Assembly (NCBI RefSeq): GCF_900102535.1
Contig: NZ_FNBP01000002.1
Coordinates: forward strand, 124,001 to 188,000
Reading direction: 5' to 3'
Source of the DNA: Sulfitobacter delicatus
GTDB taxonomy: Bacteria > Pseudomonadota > Alphaproteobacteria > Rhodobacterales > Rhodobacteraceae
DNA: 64,000 nucleotides
In this document: positions 56,761 to 64,000 of the stretch, one piece after another
How the letters are laid out: each line of letters starts with the position of its first letter
Numbering within the stretch: position 1 is the stretch's first letter
Program-made: the position numbers and the translations under genes
Notes under the pieces: model-generated
Databases searched by the model: none
Seen by the model: the letters and a program-made list of their open reading frames with translations, nothing else
What the model was told of the DNA's origin: nothing

Positions 56761-57243
56761 ATGCGTTTTGAGTATAAGATCGTTCCCGCGCCCACCAAAA
56801 GCCTGAAAAACAAGGATCTTAAGTCTTCTGAAGACCGCTTTGCTTTTACCATTGAGGCGCTGCTGAACGGGATGGCCGCCGAGGGCTGGGAATATCAGCG
56901 CGCCGAAACGCTGCCCTCGTTGGAGCGTGCGGGCCTGACCTCGACCACGACGGAATGGCGCAATGTTTTGGTTTTTCGTAAAATGGTTGCTGAAAACGCC
57001 GCGACGCCAAGTGACAGTCAGTTGACCGCGACCGCCCAGACGACGCCTGACCTGCCCGCTGGCGCTGCCGCCGTGACCGAACCTGCGCTGCGCGCCGATG
57101 CGCCGGCCTCCATCGTCCCGGACGAAGAAGAGGCCGAAGACCATGGCAAGCCACCCGCCTTCCTCGGCACCTCTGTTGCGGATGATGCGGACGCGCCCTC
57201 TGCTACAGACGCCGACGAAAACGACGATAAGCCAAAGACTTAA
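56761..57243 (+). CDS. DUF4177 domain protein with acidic tail
   Basis: The 160-residue protein has a DUF4177-type N-terminal part (about 1-75: MRFEYKIVPAPTK and LLNGMAAEGWEYQRAE, then WRNVLVFRK). A low-complexity Ala/Asp/Glu/Thr tail follows (VPDEEEAEDHGK and ATDADENDDKPKT). The family is unknown in function. It is 42 bases after the thioesterase gene and only 9 bases from the convergent bolA gene. Confidence 0.78.
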   Translation: MRFEYKIVPAPTKSLKNKDLKSSEDRFAFTIEALLNGMAAEGWEYQRAETLPSLERAGLTSTTTEWRNVLVFRKMVAENAATPSDSQLTATAQTTPDLPAGAAAVTEPALRADAPASIVPDEEEAEDHGKPPAFLGTSVADDADAPSATDADENDDKPKT

Positions 57244-57252
57244 GCGGCGCTC

Positions 57253-57510
57253 TTAAACATCCAGATCAAGGGCGAGCGCGTGGATGCGCCCCATCAGATC
57301 GGCCCCTAGGGCACTGTGCACCGCACGGTGCCGTGCCAGCCGGTTCTGCCCCTTGAAACGGTCCGAGCGGATGCGCACGTTAAAGTGGCTTTCGCCCCCT
57401 TCCTGAAACCCGGCATGACCGCGATGGCTTTCGCTGTCATCCACCACCTCCAGTTCACGCGGCGCAAAAGCGGCTTCCAGCCGATCCGAAATCTCTTGTG
57501 TTGTGGACAT
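57253..57510 (-). CDS. BolA family protein
   Basis: The 85-residue protein has the BolA features: a long first helix (STTQEISDRLEAAFAPRELEVVDDS), the HRGHAGFQEGGESHFNVRI core with conserved His residues that can bind Fe-S clusters with monothiol glutaredoxins, and NRLARHRAVHSALG. It acts in iron-sulfur handling or stress response. The ATG at 57510 gives the normal length. It is divergent from the J-domain gene, 77 bases away. Confidence 0.9.
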   Translation of the reverse strand: MSTTQEISDRLEAAFAPRELEVVDDSESHRGHAGFQEGGESHFNVRIRSDRFKGQNRLARHRAVHSALGADLMGRIHALALDLDV

Positions 57511-57587
57511 GTTTTTACCCCCGGCCCCCTTCAATCCTGCGACGCAGGGTATATGGTGACCGGCCTGAGTCGGAAAGGTCTATCCAC

Positions 57588-58214
57588 ATGCCAAAAGCTG
57601 ATCCCTTCGGATTCGACATGTCCGTGTCGTCGTCCAAAAAGAAAAACCCCCGCGGCCGCCGTGGGATGTCGGGGGCATCGGAAACCTCGACCCGCGTCTG
57701 TGACCATGAGGGCTGCGAGGAAGCGGGCAAGTTCCGCGCGCCGAAAGCGCCTGACGTGCTGGACGATTACTTCTGGTTCTGCCAGCAGCACGTCCGCGAA
57801 TATAACTCCAAGTGGAGTTTCTTTGACGGCACCACCGAGGCCGAATTGAACGCGCAGATGTCCAAGGACAAGGTCTGGGAGCGCAGCACCAAGCCGCTGG
57901 GCGACCCCGAGCAGCGTGCATGGGCCCGTCTGGGCATCGAAGACCCGCATCAGGTGCTGGGCAAGAACGCCACCCAGAACCCCGGTAAGGGCCAGCAAGC
58001 GGGCCGCCGCCTGCCCCCGACCGAGCGCCGTGCGATTGAAATTCTGGAAGCCAAGGACACGTGGACCAAGCCTGAGGTGCGCAAAGCCTATAAGGCGCTG
58101 ATTAAGGTGCTGCACCCCGACATGAACGGCGGCGACCGCAGCCAGGAAGAGCAGTTGCAGCTCGTCGTTTGGGCTTGGGACCAGATCAAAGGCAGCCGCA
58201 ACTTCAAGGACTGA
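57588..58214 (+). CDS. J-domain protein with N-terminal Cys/His motif
   Basis: The 208-residue protein has a C-terminal J domain (about 145-205) with the HPD tripeptide at 176-178 (VLHPDMNGGD), which stimulates DnaK. Upstream is a Cys/His set, Cys38-x4-Cys43 and Cys65-x2-His68, that could bind zinc. There is no membrane segment. This arrangement, with the J domain at the C-terminus, differs from DnaJ and CbpA. Its client is unknown. The ATG at 57588 was chosen because an upstream extension would overlap bolA. Confidence 0.85.
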   Translation: MPKADPFGFDMSVSSSKKKNPRGRRGMSGASETSTRVCDHEGCEEAGKFRAPKAPDVLDDYFWFCQQHVREYNSKWSFFDGTTEAELNAQMSKDKVWERSTKPLGDPEQRAWARLGIEDPHQVLGKNATQNPGKGQQAGRRLPPTERRAIEILEAKDTWTKPEVRKAYKALIKVLHPDMNGGDRSQEEQLQLVVWAWDQIKGSRNFKD

Positions 58215-58345
58215 CGCGCGCGCCAGACCAGCGGGCGCGTGCGGATAATGCCAGTTGCCCCCTTTCCCTTGCGGATAGGCACGATATGTTGCACCAGATA
58301 CGCGCGCGGCCCGACCCGCGCGCCTAAGGAAAAGGATAACGAGCG

Positions 58346-59332
58346 ATGGCCGACGGCGCACTGGAACATGACATGAAACCCACCGAAGAGCTTTCGGTGC
58401 GCGACGTCTTCGGCATCGATTCCGATATGGTCGTCAAAGGTTTCCCCGAGCGCACGTCCCGTGTGCCCGATGTGGACAGCACCTATAAATTCGATCCCGA
58501 CACCACGCTGGCGATCCTTGCGGGCTTCACCCACAACCGCCGTGTGATGATCCAAGGCTACCACGGCACGGGTAAATCGACGCACATCGAACAGGTTGCC
58601 GCCCAGTTGAACTGGCCCACCGTGCGTGTGAACCTCGACAGTCACATCTCCCGCATCGACCTGATCGGCAAAGACGCGATCAAGCTGCGCGACGGCAAGC
58701 AGGTCACCGAGTTCCACGAAGGCATCCTGCCTTGGGCGCTGCGCAACCCGACGGCGATTGTGTTCGACGAATATGACGCAGGCCGCGCCGATGTGATGTT
58801 CGTGATCCAGCGCGTGCTGGAGCATGACGGCAAGCTGACGCTGATGGACCAGAACGAAATCATCACCCCACACCCCTATTTCCGCCTCTTTGCGACGGCG
58901 AACACCGTGGGTCTGGGCGATACGACGGGCCTGTACCACGGCACACAGCAGATCAACCAAGCGCAGATGGACCGCTGGTCGCTCGTCGCCACGCTGAACT
59001 ACCTCAGTATCGACGCCGAGACGGCCATCGTGCTGGCGAAGAACCCGCATTACAACACCGAGAAGGGCCGCAAGACCCTCAAGCAGATGGTCACTGTGGC
59101 AGACCTCACGCGGACGGCCTTTATGAATGGTGAACTGTCCACTGTGATGTCCCCGCGAACCGTGATCGCTTGGGCGCAGAACGCCGAGATTTTCCGCAAT
59201 GTCGGCTATGCCTTCCGCCTCTCGTTCCTCAACAAATGTGATGAGTTGGAGCGCCAGACCGTGGCCGAGTTTTACCAGCGTCTGTTTGACGAGGAACTGC
59301 CCGAAAGTGCCGCGAGCCTCAGCTTGGGCTGA
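58346..59332 (+). CDS. cobS: Cobaltochelatase subunit CobS
   Basis: The 328-residue AAA+ ATPase has Walker [10 protein letters not shown] (71-79) and Walker [11 protein letters not shown]. It is the motor of the aerobic cobaltochelatase CobNST, which inserts cobalt into hydrogenobyrinic acid a,c-diamide. CobT follows on the same strand but is separated by an inverted PRC-barrel gene. CobN is not in this window. A bidirectional terminator lies 24 bases after the stop. Confidence 0.95.
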   Translation: MADGALEHDMKPTEELSVRDVFGIDSDMVVKGFPERTSRVPDVDSTYKFDPDTTLAILAGFTHNRRVMIQGYHGTGKSTHIEQVAAQLNWPTVRVNLDSHISRIDLIGKDAIKLRDGKQVTEFHEGILPWALRNPTAIVFDEYDAGRADVMFVIQRVLEHDGKLTLMDQNEIITPHPYFRLFATANTVGLGDTTGLYHGTQQINQAQMDRWSLVATLNYLSIDAETAIVLAKNPHYNTEKGRKTLKQMVTVADLTRTAFMNGELSTVMSPRTVIAWAQNAEIFRNVGYAFRLSFLNKCDELERQTVAEFYQRLFDEELPESAASLSLG

Positions 59333-59353
59333 CCCACCAAATTCTCGAACACG

Positions 59354-59386
59354 AAAAAAGGGGCGCTGTTTCAGCGCCCCTTTGTC
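59354..59386. terminator. Bidirectional rho-independent terminator between cobS and the PRC-barrel gene
   Basis: A 12-bp stem AAAGGGGCGCTG / CAGCGCCCCTTT (59357-59368 with 59372-59383) has a 3-base loop. An A-run on one side and T residues on the other give a U-tract in both directions, as expected between convergent genes. Confidence 0.88.
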
Positions 59387-59404
59387 GTTCAAGCCTCAGC
59401 TCTA

Positions 59405-60247
59405 TTAGTTCGAGGGAACAGGCTCTGTGCTTTCAGCCGCGTTCGGATCTTGCGGCGCGGTGTTTTCAAGCGCTTGTTGCTCAGCTTGCATATCCTGAGC
59501 CGTCTTGAAGGCTTCAGCGGCTTCAAGGTCGGCTTTGGTCGCCGAGGAAACCAGACGCAGTGTGCCGCTTTCGTCGGTCATGGTGGAGAGGCTGTCCATC
59601 TTCACAGCGACCCATTTCTCACCAAGGCCGAGAAAGCCACCCACACCGATCACAACGCCTTCAACTGAGCCGTCGAGGTTCACGATCAAGTCGTCCACAT
59701 CACCGATCTTCTCACCAGCGTCCGAATAGACGTTGCTGCCGATCAGGTCGTCCGCGAGGATGGTGTTCTCGCTTTGCATGGTGATCTGGCCTTCGACGGG
59801 TTTGGCAGGCTCTTCCGCAGGCGCTTCTGCCACGGCGTCAGCAGCCGCTGGGTCGTCGGTCATCGGGGTTTCTGCGGTGTCGATGGCGTCACCGGACGCG
59901 GGTGCATCCGTGGCCGGGGCTTCGGCGCTGTCGGTTGCGTCGTCAGTCTCAGGCACCTCGGCGGTATCCGTTTCCACCTCGGCATCTGCTTCAACGTCAG
60001 CGGTGTCTGTTTCGACCTCGGTATCAGCCTCGGCGTCAGCGGTGTCGGTCTCGGTTTCGGTTTCTACCTCACCCTCGGCCTCCATCGTCTCTTCGGTTTC
60101 CGTCGCCTCGTCGGTCTGCGGTGCTTCGGCGGTTGCTTCGCCCTCAACGGGCTTCACAGCGTCGTCCTGAGCAGCAACGGCCAGAGGGGCCGTACCCAAA
60201 ACAGCGATCATAGCCAAGCGGCTCGCGTGTTGCATGAAATTGGTCAT
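59405..60247 (-). CDS. Exported PRC-barrel protein with acidic repeats
   Basis: The 280-residue protein has a signal peptide (1-26, ending AVAA) and a long acidic Glu/Asp/Thr/Ala region (27-158) that contains a 13-residue repeat (66-78, 79-91 and a partial unit to 98). A C-terminal PRC-barrel domain follows (about 163-218: ILADDLIGSNVYSDAGEKIG and VEGVVIGVGGFLGLGEKWVA). Such domains occur in photosynthetic reaction-centre H subunits and in stress-type envelope proteins. The ATG at 60247 follows AGGAGTGAAGAAA. The gene lies inverted between cobS and cobT. Confidence 0.83.
   Translation of the reverse strand: MTNFMQHASRLAMIAVLGTAPLAVAAQDDAVKPVEGEATAEAPQTDEATETEETMEAEGEVETETETDTADAEADTEVETDTADVEADAEVETDTAEVPETDDATDSAEAPATDAPASGDAIDTAETPMTDDPAAADAVAEAPAEEPAKPVEGQITMQSENTILADDLIGSNVYSDAGEKIGDVDDLIVNLDGSVEGVVIGVGGFLGLGEKWVAVKMDSLSTMTDESGTLRLVSSATKADLEAAEAFKTAQDMQAEQQALENTAPQDPNAAESTEPVPSN
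59954..60052 (-). repeat. Tandem coding repeat in the PRC-barrel gene
   Basis: The DNA for residues 66-98 of the PRC-barrel protein consists of 39-base units encoding ETDTAD(A/V)EAD(T/A)EV, two complete and one partial. Such repeats can change in number by replication slippage. Confidence 0.7.
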
Positions 60248-60463
60248 TTTCTTCACTCCTACTTGCTGAGACGCGTTGCTGCCAGGGTTCAGAGCGGCAC
60301 CGTTGCGTCGACTGGTGAGGAAATCCCGATCTGGGGGTGGGGGTTCCCGCTCAGAGGGAGGGATGGGCGGGAACTGGCGCATGCCGTGCAGAGCCCCTGC
60401 CCCTTTGACCCTCCTGCGAAAACCTGCCAAACCTCATGGCGTAGCTGACAGAGGCATGGGCCC

Positions 60464-62338
60464 ATGAAGAAATCCGACAACCCCGCTGACGCGTTCAAGA
60501 AAGCCCTCGCCGAGGCGACGAAAACCATGGCCGACGATACGGAGTTGAACGTCAGCTACTCCGTTGATCCTTCGGGACTTTCCGGCGATTCGATGCGCTT
60601 GCCGCAGGTCAGCCGCCGGATGACCCGCGAGGAAGTTCTGCTGGCCCGCGGCACCGCCGATGCGCTGGCGCTGAACCGCCGCTACCATGACGACGCCACC
60701 CATGCGCGTTACGCGCCCCAAGGCGACATGGCGCGCGATCTTTACGAGGCGATGGAAACCGCCCGCTGCGAGGCGATGGGTGCGCGCGATATGCCCGGCA
60801 CTGCCGGAAACATCGACGTCAAAATCAAACATGACGCCCTGCGCAAGGGCTACGATCAGGCCAAACAGGCCAGCGATGTGCCGCTGGCGGTCGCCGCTGG
60901 CTATATGGTGCGGCATCTGGCCACCGGGCGCGATCTGCCTGCCGGGGCCGAAAACGCCATGGAGTTATGGCGTGGGTTTATCGAGGATCAAGCGGGCGGC
61001 ACGCTCGAAGGGCTGGACGGCAGCCTCGCCGATCAGGCAGCCTTTGCCCGTCTCGCGCGCAAGATGATCTCGGACCTTGGCTATGGCGATCAGCTGGGCG
61101 ATGACCCGGACAACCAAGACGACGATCAGGAAGATCAGGCCGAAGAAGGCGCGGAAGAAGAGCAAGACCCTGACAGCACCGGACAAGACGATCAGGACGA
61201 GGAAGAGGCCGAGGGCACGCCTGAGAACAGCCAAGAGGAACAGCAGGACGACAGTCAGGCGCAGGTCTCTATGGATGACGAGGCTGATCAGGAGCTGGGC
61301 GACGAGGCCGACATGCCTGAGGGCGACGCGCCCATGGACCCGCCGCCCCCGCCGCCTGTGTCGGATGCCGACCCCGATTACCGCGTCTATCTAGGCGAGC
61401 ATGACGAGGTCATCGGGGCCGAAGAACTTGCCGAGCCGATCGAACTGGAGCGACTGCGGGCCTATCTGGACCAACAGCTTGAGCCACTCAAAGGCGCGGT
61501 GGGCCGTTTGGCCAACAAACTGCAACGCCGTTTGCAGGCGCAGCAGAACCGCTCATGGGAGTTCGACCTCGAAGAAGGCACGCTCGACGCGGGCCGTTTG
61601 GCGCGGGTGGTGGCGAACCCCACGACGCCGCTGAGCTTTAAGGTCGAGAAAGATACCGAGTTCCGCGATACCGTGGTGACGCTGCTGCTAGACAACTCCG
61701 GCTCCATGCGAGGCCGCCCGATCTCCATCGCCGCGATCTGCGCCGATGTCTTGGCGCGCACGCTGGAGCGTTGCAATGTGAAGGTCGAAATCCTTGGCTT
61801 CACCACCCGCGCTTGGAAGGGCGGTCAGGCGCGTGAGGCGTGGTTGAACGACGGACGGCCCGCGCAGCCGGGGCGGCTGAATGATCTGCGGCACATCATC
61901 TACAAGTCGGCCGATGCGCCTTGGCGGCGGACCCGCGACCACCTGGGGCTGATGATGAAAGAAGGACTGCTGAAGGAAAACATCGACGGCGAGGCGCTGG
62001 AATGGGCGCACCGCCGGATGTTGGCCCGGCATGAGGCGCGCAAGATTTTGATGGTGATATCTGACGGTGCCCCGGTGGATGACAGCACGTTGTCTGTAAA
62101 CCCGGCGAATTATCTGGAGAAGCACCTGCGCGATGTGATCGCGATGGTTGAGAAACGTCGGGCGGTGGAACTGTTGGCAATTGGCATCGGTCATGACGTG
62201 ACGCGCTATTACGACCGCGCTGTGACGATCACGGATGTGGACCAGCTTGCTGGCGCGATGACCGAGCAGTTGGCCGCGCTGTTTGACAGTGATCCGCGGA
62301 AACGGGCGCGTGTCATGGGCATGCGTCGCGTTGGCTGA
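60464..62338 (+). CDS. cobT: Cobaltochelatase subunit CobT
   Basis: The 624-residue protein has an N-terminal helical part, a very acidic central region (about 208-305, long runs of Asp, Glu and Gln), and a C-terminal von Willebrand A domain with the metal-site motif Asp410-x-Ser-x-Ser (LLLDNSGSM). It completes the CobNST chelatase with CobS and CobN. The end, [16 protein letters not shown], is usual for the family. An M24 aminopeptidase gene follows after 41 bases. Confidence 0.95.
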   Translation: MKKSDNPADAFKKALAEATKTMADDTELNVSYSVDPSGLSGDSMRLPQVSRRMTREEVLLARGTADALALNRRYHDDATHARYAPQGDMARDLYEAMETARCEAMGARDMPGTAGNIDVKIKHDALRKGYDQAKQASDVPLAVAAGYMVRHLATGRDLPAGAENAMELWRGFIEDQAGGTLEGLDGSLADQAAFARLARKMISDLGYGDQLGDDPDNQDDDQEDQAEEGAEEEQDPDSTGQDDQDEEEAEGTPENSQEEQQDDSQAQVSMDDEADQELGDEADMPEGDAPMDPPPPPPVSDADPDYRVYLGEHDEVIGAEELAEPIELERLRAYLDQQLEPLKGAVGRLANKLQRRLQAQQNRSWEFDLEEGTLDAGRLARVVANPTTPLSFKVEKDTEFRDTVVTLLLDNSGSMRGRPISIAAICADVLARTLERCNVKVEILGFTTRAWKGGQAREAWLNDGRPAQPGRLNDLRHIIYKSADAPWRRTRDHLGLMMKEGLLKENIDGEALEWAHRRMLARHEARKILMVISDGAPVDDSTLSVNPANYLEKHLRDVIAMVEKRRAVELLAIGIGHDVTRYYDRAVTITDVDQLAGAMTEQLAALFDSDPRKRARVMGMRRVG

Positions 62339-62379
62339 GCAGTCGGACGGTATTTGAAAAAGGATGAAGGAGGGGCTGC

Positions 62380-64000
62380 GTGTTCCAGAGTTTCGAGGTC
62401 ACCGCGCGTCCGGAACAGGGGCCGCCGCGGCTGGCGGCGCTGCGGGCAGAGATGAGGCGCGCAGGGCTGGACGGGTTTCTGGTGCCGCGTGCGGATGCCC
62501 ATCAGGGGGAGTATGTAGCAGCACGGGATGACCGATTGGCGTGGCTGACCGGGTTTACCGGCTCGGCGGGGTTTTGTGCGGTGCTGCAGGAGGCGGCGGG
62601 CGTTTTTATCGATGGGCGCTATCGCACACAGGTTAAGGCGCAGGTAGCGCAGGAATTCACGCCCGTGCCTTGGCCTGAGGTTTCCTTGGCGGATTGGTTG
62701 AAGGATCAGCTCCACCAAGGCGGTGTGGTGGGGTTTGATCCTTGGCTGCATACGCCGGGGCAACTGGCGAAGATTGAAGAGGGGCTGCAGGGTTCAGACA
62801 TCACCTTGAAGCGTTCGGAAAATCTAGTCGACCGGATTTGGGCCGACCAGCCCCCTGCCCCGATGGGCGAGGCGCAGGTGCATCCGATTGCATTTGCGGG
62901 GGAAAGCCACGACGACAAGCGTAAGCGCTTGGCGGAAACCCTGCGAGAGGCGGGGCAGAAGGCCGCGCTGATTACCCTGCCCGACAGCCATAACTGGCTT
63001 TTGAACATCCGTGGACAGGATATCCCGCGCAACCCGGTGGCGCATGGCTTTGCGGTTCTGCACGACGACGGGCGGGTGGATCTGTTCATGTCGGCCGCCA
63101 AGCTCGCTGAAGTTCAAGGGCATCTGGGCGAAGAGGTCACGCAGCTGGAGCCGGACACCCTGCCGGACTACCTCGAACAGCTAGAGGGCCTGGTTCGGTT
63201 GGACCAACAGACCGCCCCCGTGGCCCTGGCGGATATCCTCGGGGAGCGGGCCGTTTGGGGCGAAGACCCCTGTGCCCTCCCAAAGGCCTGCAAGAATGAT
63301 GCGGAGATCGCCGGGGCCGCGGAAGCGCATCTGCGAGACGGGGCGGCGGTAGTCGAACAGCTTGCTTGGCTCGACGCGCAACCGCCGGGGAGCCTGACTG
63401 AAACGCAGGTCGTGCAGCACCTCGAAGAGTTGCGGCGTCGGGATGAATCCCTGCGCGACATCAGTTTTGAGACCATTGCCGGGACCGGCCCTAATGGGGC
63501 GATCATGCATTACCGGGTGACCGAGGAAACCGACAGTGTTTTGCAGGACGGTCATCTGCTCGTGCTCGACAGTGGCGGGCAATATCTCGACGGCACCACA
63601 GATATCACCCGCACCGTCGCAATCGGCACCCCTTCTCCGGAAGCGCGGGCGGCCTTTACGCGGGTTCTTTCTGGCATGATCGCCATGAGCCGGCTGCGCT
63701 GGCCCAAGGGGTTGGCCGGGCGAGATATCGAGATGCTGGGCCGTCTGCCACTGTGGATGGCGGGACAGGATTTTGATCACGGGTTGGGGCATGGTGTCGG
63801 GGCCTATCTTTCGGTCCATGAGGGTCCGCAGCGGCTGAGCCGGATGAGCATGGTGCCGCTGCAGCCGGGCATGATCCTGAGCAATGAGCCGGGGTATTAC
63901 CGCGAGGGGTCTTTTGGCATCCGCATTGAGAACCTCCTAGTCGTGCAAGAAGCGCCAGAGGTACCCGGCGGTGATGCGCATCGCGAGATGCTTAACTGGC
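62380..64000 (+). CDS. Aminopeptidase P family protein (M24 Xaa-Pro peptidase), 3' end cut by window edge
   Basis: The first 540 codons are visible; the family's usual ~600 residues imply that only the tail is missing. Two creatinase N-terminal domains are followed by the pita-bread catalytic domain. Its metal ligands are seen as the two Asp in VLDSGGQYLDGTTDITRT, His in FDHGLGHGVGAYL, Glu in LSNEPGYY and Glu in IRIENL. It removes N-terminal residues preceding proline. The GTG start is set by AGGAGG ending 6 bases before it; an ATG at 62364 is in another frame. Confidence 0.92.
   Translation, partial: MFQSFEVTARPEQGPPRLAALRAEMRRAGLDGFLVPRADAHQGEYVAARDDRLAWLTGFTGSAGFCAVLQEAAGVFIDGRYRTQVKAQVAQEFTPVPWPEVSLADWLKDQLHQGGVVGFDPWLHTPGQLAKIEEGLQGSDITLKRSENLVDRIWADQPPAPMGEAQVHPIAFAGESHDDKRKRLAETLREAGQKAALITLPDSHNWLLNIRGQDIPRNPVAHGFAVLHDDGRVDLFMSAAKLAEVQGHLGEEVTQLEPDTLPDYLEQLEGLVRLDQQTAPVALADILGERAVWGEDPCALPKACKNDAEIAGAAEAHLRDGAAVVEQLAWLDAQPPGSLTETQVVQHLEELRRRDESLRDISFETIAGTGPNGAIMHYRVTEETDSVLQDGHLLVLDSGGQYLDGTTDITRTVAIGTPSPEARAAFTRVLSGMIAMSRLRWPKGLAGRDIEMLGRLPLWMAGQDFDHGLGHGVGAYLSVHEGPQRLSRMSMVPLQPGMILSNEPGYYREGSFGIRIENLLVVQEAPEVPGGDAHREMLNW

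Noticed and set aside
59774..60448. Plus-strand frame opposite the PRC-barrel gene with valine/serine repeats
   Set aside because: The repeats are the reverse reading of the acidic coding repeats; there is no start site and no domain.
61077..61394. Acid-rich frame shift candidate inside cobT
   Set aside because: The overlapping frame is only a by-product of the repetitive acidic codons; the main cobT frame is open from start to end with the VWA domain in register.

Overview
The window looks like a chromosomal segment of an alphaproteobacterium of the Rhodobacterales, most likely the Roseobacter group. The signs are a GC-rich genome, a nuo operon with small accessory genes between the subunit genes, a full leucine-degradation (liu) cluster, single-chain PntA plus PntB, aerobic CobS/CobT cobaltochelatase subunits, and proteins typical of that order (DUF3422, YeeE/YedE, NuoE with a C-terminal helix-hairpin-helix). 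The genus cannot be fixed from the sequence alone; Sulfitobacter-like is a guess.

Layout. 1-4.9 kb, minus strand: complex I genes nuoA-B-C-(57-aa ORF)-D-(90-aa secreted ORF)-E and the start of another small membrane-protein gene, with a good sigma70-type promoter upstream of nuoA. 4.9-15.2 kb, minus strand: leucine/isovalerate catabolism (ivd, acyl-CoA synthetase, liuB, liuD, HMG-CoA lyase, methylglutaconyl-CoA hydratase), interspersed with a LprI-like secreted protein, a DUF1622 membrane protein, a flavodoxin-fold reductase and a glutathione transferase. 15.3-25.7 kb: a stress-type flavin-binding protein, a DegT-type aminotransferase coupled to a phosphoglycolate-phosphatase-like HAD, then glmU-glmS-AlkD-like, a lipoprotein, moaA, and waaA plus a glycosyltransferase for LPS. 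25.8-37.6 kb: two tandem M20 amidohydrolases, a DadA-like oxidase, argE, an SDR, and a divergently arranged peptide ABC importer. 37.7-45.2 kb: a YeeE/YedE transporter, DUF3422, pntAB, a small porin and an SDR. 45.3-49.3 kb: a RAYT-family protein that has lost its catalytic residues, a gamma-glutamyl-GABA hydrolase-like amidase, malate synthase G and a small membrane protein. 49.4-58.3 kb: pepN, a transglycosylase-like protein, a conserved unknown, gatB with a coupled thioesterase, a DUF4177 protein, bolA and a J-domain protein. 58.3-64 kb: cobS, an inverted PRC-barrel gene, cobT and the start of an M24 aminopeptidase.

How the genes fit together. The content is mainly core metabolism: respiration and NADPH supply (nuo, pntAB), leucine breakdown to acetyl-CoA and acetoacetate, assimilation of C2 units (glcB), uptake and trimming of peptides and N-acyl amino acids (ABC importer, M20 enzymes, argE, pepN, aminopeptidase P), and cell-envelope precursors (glmU, glmS, waaA). 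I saw no tRNA, rRNA, CRISPR array, prophage or intact insertion sequence.

I found no clearly new multi-gene system. The most unusual items are the RAYT-like protein with both catalytic motifs replaced, a two-copy ~48-bp intergenic repeat, a twin-ACATGT inverted repeat between the divergent importer genes, several convergent gene pairs that overlap or almost touch, and the small proteins embedded in the nuo and liu operons.
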